A DNA stretch of 34,078 nucleotides. It comes from a virus. Below the pieces are notes generated by a model, which was not told the origin of the DNA, made no database searches, and saw nothing but the letters and a program-made list of their open reading frames with translations. Of this stretch, positions 30,538 through 34,078 are shown piece after piece (position 1 is the stretch's first letter; each line of letters begins with the position of its first letter). Made by a program: the position numbers and the translations under genes. The stretch is from the IMG/VR virus record IMGVR_UViG_3300025674_000180, positions 1-34,078 of that record. One strand, 5' to 3'.

Positions 30538-30668
30538 ATACGCTCTAGCACCCACTTTAGGCCCATAATCTCACCTCTGATCTCGTTGTTGCGAGCAGCA
30601 GGTATGGACTTTTGTAGTTTGTTCTCAAGTACTCTAATGCGTATCTCAATATCACGTTTGATGTTCAT
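30534..30668 (-). CDS. 44-aa charged helical protein at the convergence point
   Basis: ATG 30668 with TTAGG upstream. The product is a basic amphipathic helix pair (MNIKRDIEIRIRVLENKLQK, then IRGEIMGLKWVLERI) with heptad-like spacing. Its TAG stop is antiparallel to the TAG of the virion gene on the other strand; both lie in one CTAG. It lies downstream of the RNR terminator, so its transcription depends on read-through or an unseen promoter. Function unknown. Confidence 0.5.
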   Translation of the reverse strand: MNIKRDIEIRIRVLENKLQKSIPAARNNEIRGEIMGLKWVLERI

Positions 30669-30682
30669 AATATAACCTAAGT

Positions 30683-30714
30683 AAAAACGGGGGCGCTAAG
30701 GCCCCCTTTTGTTT
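30683..30714. terminator. bidirectional rho-independent terminator
   Basis: GGGGGC (30689-30694) and GCCCCC (30701-30706) form a perfect 6-bp GC stem with a 6-nt loop. On the plus strand TTTTGTTT follows; on the minus strand GTTTTTAC follows. It lies between the two converging arms and directly after the RNR stop codon, so it can end transcription from both sides. Confidence 0.85.
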
Positions 30715-32584
30715 ACAACTCGCAGTTATTACCTGTACAAGCCAACTGTTGTGACCCTTCGGTCATGTCTGAGTTCTCAGAGATGTTCCAGTCAATAGTC
30801 TCTGGGAACGCCTCCTTCAACTTCTCAAACGTCTCCAGATCAATAGGTTCGTAAGGAGCCTGTTGGTACGTATGTTCTGAGTAAGGCAGGAAGCTTACGC
30901 CACTGATCTTGTCGAACTTGTTGTACAACCACTGACCTACCTCTAGGAACTCGTGGTCACGATAGTAACACGTCATTGACGGCTTATGCTCGCACCAGTA
31001 GTCCTGATATATCTCCCATAGCTCAAGTTGCTCCATAGCACCCATCTCAGAGGCCACCACAGCCCCGTCAGGAGACTTTATGGGGAAGGAGAATACCTTG
31101 GTAGTGGGTGACATCACGTCGTCCTCTACAGGGACTCCAGATGCTTCAAGAACTTGGCAGAGCGGGTCTCTTGCGTCCGCTCGGACTCGTCTAATGTACT
31201 GATCTGCATATCTAGGGTGGATGCCAGATGCAGAATCAACCAACTGACTAACAGTACCGGAAGGTTTAACAGCAGTAATGGCAGCGCTAATATTAATACC
31301 AAGCTTGTCAGCCCATTGCGCATTAGTACTAATTGCTTCCTCTTTGAGGGCCACCAGCCAGTCCTTAAGTTTCTCACGATCTTCCCTCCCTGACAACACA
31401 GCGTGGTCCATGATGCCTGTTAGTGACACACCCAGAAGTGCTTCCTCTTCGGTGTTCTTCTGCCATACCTTACGTAAGTATCGGAAGTCAGTTAGCGTAG
31501 CCTGAAGAGACCCAAGGATAGTTGCAACACGCACTTTTCGTTTGAGGTCCGACAGCGTATCTCCTGCCCTGACAACAACTTCCGAAAGATTGCAGAACTG
31601 GTAGGGCCGGAGGATGATCTCTGAGCATGGATTAGTTCCAAAATCATAGGTAGCATCTCGTCGCTCGTTCTTTGCAGCTTGCTTTTGACTTGCAACTCTA
31701 GAGAACATTCCTCGTTCTCCGGAGCGGGACTCGTATAAACTTTTCCACTCATTTAAAAACGCCTCAAAGTCTGGCTTCTCTGTATAACATGCTGAGTTAT
31801 TTGCTAGTCCTCTTTGAGGATTGTCAACCCACCATTGTCCAGACTTAGCTCTTCGTACTCTGTCGTCAGTGAGGTTACTAAGACTGATGAGAGCACTTCT
31901 GCGGACCCCGCCGACAACAACGATCTGTGCAATCTTACAGCAGAGGTCGTGACATTCGATGGAACTAAGTTTACGTCCAGCAGCTTCCCGAAAGACCTCA
32001 ACGGTGAACTTAAACAGATCGACAAGAGGTTCTGGACCACTTGCTCTACCTCCGAATGTTTTAAGGGCTGCCCCTGCAGGTCGTACTCCAGACACGTCCC
32101 ACTTTGGAAGTTGGCCTGAATAGAGCAAGCTAACAAGTTCTCTGTAAGCTTTAGCCCATCCAATCTTACTGTCGGCGACGTGTATAACGGTATCGGTTTC
32201 ATGAAAGTCCTCTGCTACTTCTGGTAGTTTAGATACGTACTGTCGTTCCACACTAAAGCCCACACCAGTGCCGCACATTAGGACGTACATCATCTCGTCA
32301 AATGCTTTAGGGTGGTCAATAGGCATGTAGGAGCAGTTAAACCCAGCTACATTGTCACGGTCCAAAGCCTCTCCAGCAGTCATGAGTGCTCTCATGCTAG
32401 GCATTACGTCCAACTCATGGATACTCTGGAAGATCTCACTTTGGTCAAACTCATTGAGTTGTACACGGTCTACCCAGTAGTCTAGGTAACGGTTTACTGT
32501 TTCTTCCCAAGTCTCCCTACGTTGTTCCTCTGGTAGGTAACGAGCGTAGCGGGACTTGTGTATGTACTGTTGATATGCGTCCAT
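30713..32584 (-). CDS. nrdJ: class II (B12-dependent) monomeric ribonucleotide reductase
   Basis: 623 aa, adenosylcobalamin-dependent RTPR-type. Key residues: Cys84 in FNCSYM, the active-site motif NPCSEI (Asn318, Cys320, Glu322) and Cys331 in QFCNLSE. The 11-residue step from Cys320 to Cys331 equals that of C408 to C419 in the Lactobacillus enzyme. KPSGTVSQLVDSASGIHPR is the conserved loop, and the tail has Cys616 and Cys621 for re-reduction. It converts ribonucleoside triphosphates to dNTPs without oxygen but needs host or environmental B12. About 100 residues shorter than the bacterial enzyme. AAGGAAAG precedes the ATG. Confidence 0.95.
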   Translation of the reverse strand: MDAYQQYIHKSRYARYLPEEQRRETWEETVNRYLDYWVDRVQLNEFDQSEIFQSIHELDVMPSMRALMTAGEALDRDNVAGFNCSYMPIDHPKAFDEMMYVLMCGTGVGFSVERQYVSKLPEVAEDFHETDTVIHVADSKIGWAKAYRELVSLLYSGQLPKWDVSGVRPAGAALKTFGGRASGPEPLVDLFKFTVEVFREAAGRKLSSIECHDLCCKIAQIVVVGGVRRSALISLSNLTDDRVRRAKSGQWWVDNPQRGLANNSACYTEKPDFEAFLNEWKSLYESRSGERGMFSRVASQKQAAKNERRDATYDFGTNPCSEIILRPYQFCNLSEVVVRAGDTLSDLKRKVRVATILGSLQATLTDFRYLRKVWQKNTEEEALLGVSLTGIMDHAVLSGREDREKLKDWLVALKEEAISTNAQWADKLGINISAAITAVKPSGTVSQLVDSASGIHPRYADQYIRRVRADARDPLCQVLEASGVPVEDDVMSPTTKVFSFPIKSPDGAVVASEMGAMEQLELWEIYQDYWCEHKPSMTCYYRDHEFLEVGQWLYNKFDKISGVSFLPYSEHTYQQAPYEPIDLETFEKLKEAFPETIDWNISENSDMTEGSQQLACTGNNCEL

Positions 32585-32781
32585 TAACTTTCCTTTGTCT
32601 CTTCTTCAAAATATAGTTTGCAGTAAACTTCCGTTACTTCTTCTTCTGAACAAATCAGTTGTCCGTAAAGAGGCACACACCTTTCTCTTACGAAGGTAAG
32701 ACTACCGTAGTCAGCACATAGTCTTGTATCAGGATCAGTAGTACAGCCCGTTAGGAGCAGTAACAGAAGTACTCGTTTCAT
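32584..32781 (-). CDS. small phage lipoprotein, 65 aa
   Basis: MKRVLLLLLLTGC is a short type II signal peptide with lipobox LTGC; lipidation would be on Cys13. The mature part has four more cysteines (LCADYG, RCVPLY, LICSEE, VYCKLY), suggesting two disulfides in the periplasm. It might be a superinfection-exclusion or envelope protein; an o-spanin is less likely because it lies far from the holin and lacks Pro-rich sequence. It overlaps both neighbours at start and stop codons. Confidence 0.75.
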   Translation of the reverse strand: MKRVLLLLLLTGCTTDPDTRLCADYGSLTFVRERCVPLYGQLICSEEEVTEVYCKLYFEEETKES

Positions 32782-33056
32782 TTGTTTACTTCCTTAATTA
32801 GTCTGTCAATGTACCAGCGACACTTACGTAAGTCCTCTACTGGTTTCCCTTTGTAGTCATAGCGCCAGAGGTACTTCAGTGCGTTACCCTTGAGATAACC
32901 TTTGAACTCGTGTTCAGGCATGGACGCTTTGATTGCTTCGATGGCTTCGATTGCTCCTTTATTGTAGTGGTCAGGTTTATCTACAGGATCTTCTACTGCT
33001 TTTAGTTTTCCTGCTGCCCAGTCCCACTCTTGAGGATTTGCATCATCAATACTCAT
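32778..33056 (-). CDS. DUF3310 family protein
   Basis: 92 aa. The core VDKPDHYNKGAIEAIEAIKA, then GYLKGNALKYLWRYDYKGK and DLRKCRWYIDRLI is the DUF3310 signature, common in phages and sometimes annotated as nucleotide-kinase-like. The function is unsettled; the setting between RNR and nucleases suggests nucleotide or DNA metabolism. ATGA overlap with the lipoprotein; 11-bp overlap with the next upstream gene. Confidence 0.88.
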   Translation of the reverse strand: MSIDDANPQEWDWAAGKLKAVEDPVDKPDHYNKGAIEAIEAIKASMPEHEFKGYLKGNALKYLWRYDYKGKPVEDLRKCRWYIDRLIKEVNK

Positions 33057-33222
33057 TATCTTCTTCCTCTAGCTCTTCTTCAAACACGTCCAGTCTGTTG
33101 ATTAGTTTGTCCTCAAACCTGTCCAGTATTTCTTCTGAGGTTATCTGTAGGGCCTCCAGCAGGTCATCTGGGTCAAAGGTTTTCAAGAGGCGTTCCTTAA
33201 CTTCCTCTAGTGTTAGTGACAT
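33046..33222 (-). CDS. small acidic helical protein, 58 aa
   Basis: Starts at ATG 33222 with AGGAG upstream; a TTG two codons earlier is less likely. Product: SLTLEEVKERLLKTFDPDDL followed by an amphipathic helix and an acidic run (FEEELEEEDNEY). The pattern of short helices with many Glu/Asp suggests a protein-binding partner. It overlaps the endonuclease gene by 26 bp. Not recognised by name. Confidence 0.68.
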   Translation of the reverse strand: MSLTLEEVKERLLKTFDPDDLLEALQITSEEILDRFEDKLINRLDVFEEELEEEDNEY

Positions 33223-33595
33223 GGTCAATCAACTCCTGTAGTGTCTCTATAGTATACCATAAAATACCTTCTTTGTCACACCATTCTGACATAGTCATCT
33301 TAGCCCCCTTCCGAATCTTTTTGTTCGGTTGCATTAGGACAAACACTAACTCTTGTCCTTCTGGGAGTGAGTCTCTAATACTGGTGTACTTCTTCGTGTC
33401 TCCGTCCCGAAAATATCCTTTGCATTCAACAAGAGTACCGGAAGCGCTATGTACGAAATCAGGACGGTAAGACCGACTAATAACGTAAGGGATCGTGAAT
33501 GGTTCATAGTCAAAACCTGTTAGTATCTTGCTGACATCGTCTTCGAACGTGCTTCTAAATTTCCCTAAGCGGGATCTCTGGGACTTTCGGCTCAT
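33197..33595 (-). CDS. endonuclease I (T7 gp3-like Holliday-junction resolvase)
   Basis: 132 aa. Catalytic PD-(D/E)XK residues are Glu18 (TFEDD), Asp46 (YRPDF) and Glu57/Lys59 (VECKG), in the same order as in T7 endonuclease I. It resolves branched DNA during replication and packaging and helps degrade host DNA for nucleotide reuse. It overlaps the exonuclease gene by 41 bp. The C-terminal part contains a probable internal promoter (33251-33279). Confidence 0.92.
   Translation of the reverse strand: MSRKSQRSRLGKFRSTFEDDVSKILTGFDYEPFTIPYVISRSYRPDFVHSASGTLVECKGYFRDGDTKKYTSIRDSLPEGQELVFVLMQPNKKIRKGAKMTMSEWCDKEGILWYTIETLQELIDHVTNTRGS
33251..33279 (-). promoter_or_regulatory. possible internal sigma70-like promoter
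   Basis: Leftward GTGACA (33274-33279) and TATACT (33251-33256) with a 17-bp spacer, each 5/6. The 12-mer GGTATACTATAG is identical to that at the 4473 promoter, although here it lies inside the endonuclease I coding sequence. It would drive the acidic protein, DUF3310, lipoprotein and RNR. Confidence 0.5.
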
Positions 33596-34078
33596 TGATA
33601 ACCTCTGTTAAATATCTTGGACCGGAGGAGTAGGCGAAGGCGCGAACGGAAGGCCAGCATACCTGCTTGTAGGAACAATAAGAGCATCCGACGGCGAGTT
33701 TTTGGTTCCCACTCTTTCCATCGTCGATAGTGCCGTAGCATACGTCGGGCGGGGTTGGATGCTCCACTAGCTTTTTTACATGTTCAATACGCTCCTTGAT
33801 GTCGTACTTGATTAAGTCATAGACAGGGGCCTGAGTGTCCTTCTCGTCGTACATGAGGTACGTCAAGTGTCCATTCTGTTTGTCCATTGCTAACCATCCA
33901 AACTTAGTAGCACCCTCTGAATACGCGTATCCTTTAATTTGAGCCACGTAACCAAATGGGTCGTCATAAGCCAGTGTGCCGTCTTTGAATTTCCTAAACC
34001 CATAAGTTGACACGCTTTTAACGTCAGTAACAATACCGTTGATTTTACAGTCCATCGAACCTGTAATGCCATTAACTT
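33555..34078 (-). CDS. Cas4/RecB-type exonuclease, C-terminal part (cut by right edge)
   Basis: The frame has no stop upstream and continues past the edge; the Met at 34055 is internal, because residues before it (VNGITGS) continue a typical nuclease strand. Motifs: VTDVKS (Asp-x-Lys catalytic), then YVAQIKGYAY, and a C-terminal cysteine cluster VGCSYCSYKQVCWP that would hold an Fe-S site, as in Cas4/AddB-type exonucleases. Probably acts as a 5'-3' exonuclease in recombination or host-DNA breakdown. 174 codons are visible. Confidence 0.88.
   Translation of the reverse strand, partial: VNGITGSMDCKINGIVTDVKSVSTYGFRKFKDGTLAYDDPFGYVAQIKGYAYSEGATKFGWLAMDKQNGHLTYLMYDEKDTQAPVYDLIKYDIKERIEHVKKLVEHPTPPDVCYGTIDDGKSGNQKLAVGCSYCSYKQVCWPSVRAFAYSSGPRYLTEVINEPKVPEIPLREI

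Noticed and set aside
31804-32202. 132-aa leftward frame inside the RNR gene
   Set aside because: Same strand, different frame, within a conserved enzyme; no motif and no start signal.
1-34078. Prophage or temperate lifestyle
   Set aside because: No integrase, repressor, excisionase, att-like repeats or host genes visible; missing segment could still hold one, but the gene set fits a lytic phage.

Overview
This window reads as about 34 kb of a lytic, short-tailed (podovirus-like, T7-like gene set) bacteriophage, most likely an aquatic or marine one. It has a phage primase-helicase, SSB, endonuclease I, Cas4-type exonuclease, monomeric class II ribonucleotide reductase, terminase, portal, scaffold, capsid, T7-type tail adaptor and nozzle, internal virion proteins and a 3TM holin. 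No integrase, repressor, tRNA, CRISPR array or insertion sequence was seen. Two genes are cut by the window edges: the primase-helicase (left) and the exonuclease (right). Both are on the minus strand, so the missing piece probably holds the rest of the replication module, including a DNA polymerase. No phage RNA polymerase is visible. Several near-consensus sigma70 promoters suggest that host RNA polymerase does the transcription.

Layout: (a) 1-3915, minus strand: a tightly packed early region of tiny genes, several of them single-pass membrane proteins too short for routine gene callers, leading into SSB and primase-helicase. (b) 3916-4529: a 0.6 kb divergent control region with clustered GTCAACCC and TGCCAA repeats and a strong rightward promoter. 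(c) 4530-8890, plus: probable small terminase subunit, M15 peptidase endolysin, terminase large subunit, portal. (d) 8778-9704: a cluster of small Lys/Arg-rich proteins, including one ORF overlapping both neighbours in a third frame. (e) 9701-12045: a second strong promoter, small proteins, scaffold, major capsid protein and a terminator. (f) 12100-20618: host-recognition genes, with three related spike/fibre proteins interrupted by a GIY-YIG-type homing endonuclease, then a repeat-built tail fibre. (g) 20630-21719: a coiled-coil membrane protein, the holin and an HNH endonuclease that appears to have displaced the holin's 3' end. (h) 21721-30537: acidic virion protein, tail adaptor, tail nozzle and four large internal virion/ejection proteins. 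(i) 30534-34078, minus: a 44-aa ORF, a bidirectional terminator, then (reading leftwards from the right edge) exonuclease, endonuclease I, a small acidic protein, a DUF3310 protein, a lipoprotein and RNR.

The two transcription arms diverge from the control region near 4 kb and converge at 30.5 kb, where the last codons of both arms share a CTAG. Nucleotide supply (RNR, host-DNA breakdown by nucleases) and replication lie on the minus arm; packaging, head, tail, adsorption and lysis lie on the plus arm. The most unusual features are the holin/HNH 3'-end duplication, the chain of tiny membrane ORFs, the three-frame overlap after the portal gene and the repeat array in the divergent control region. 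Function calls rest on motif recognition by eye; no database search was run.
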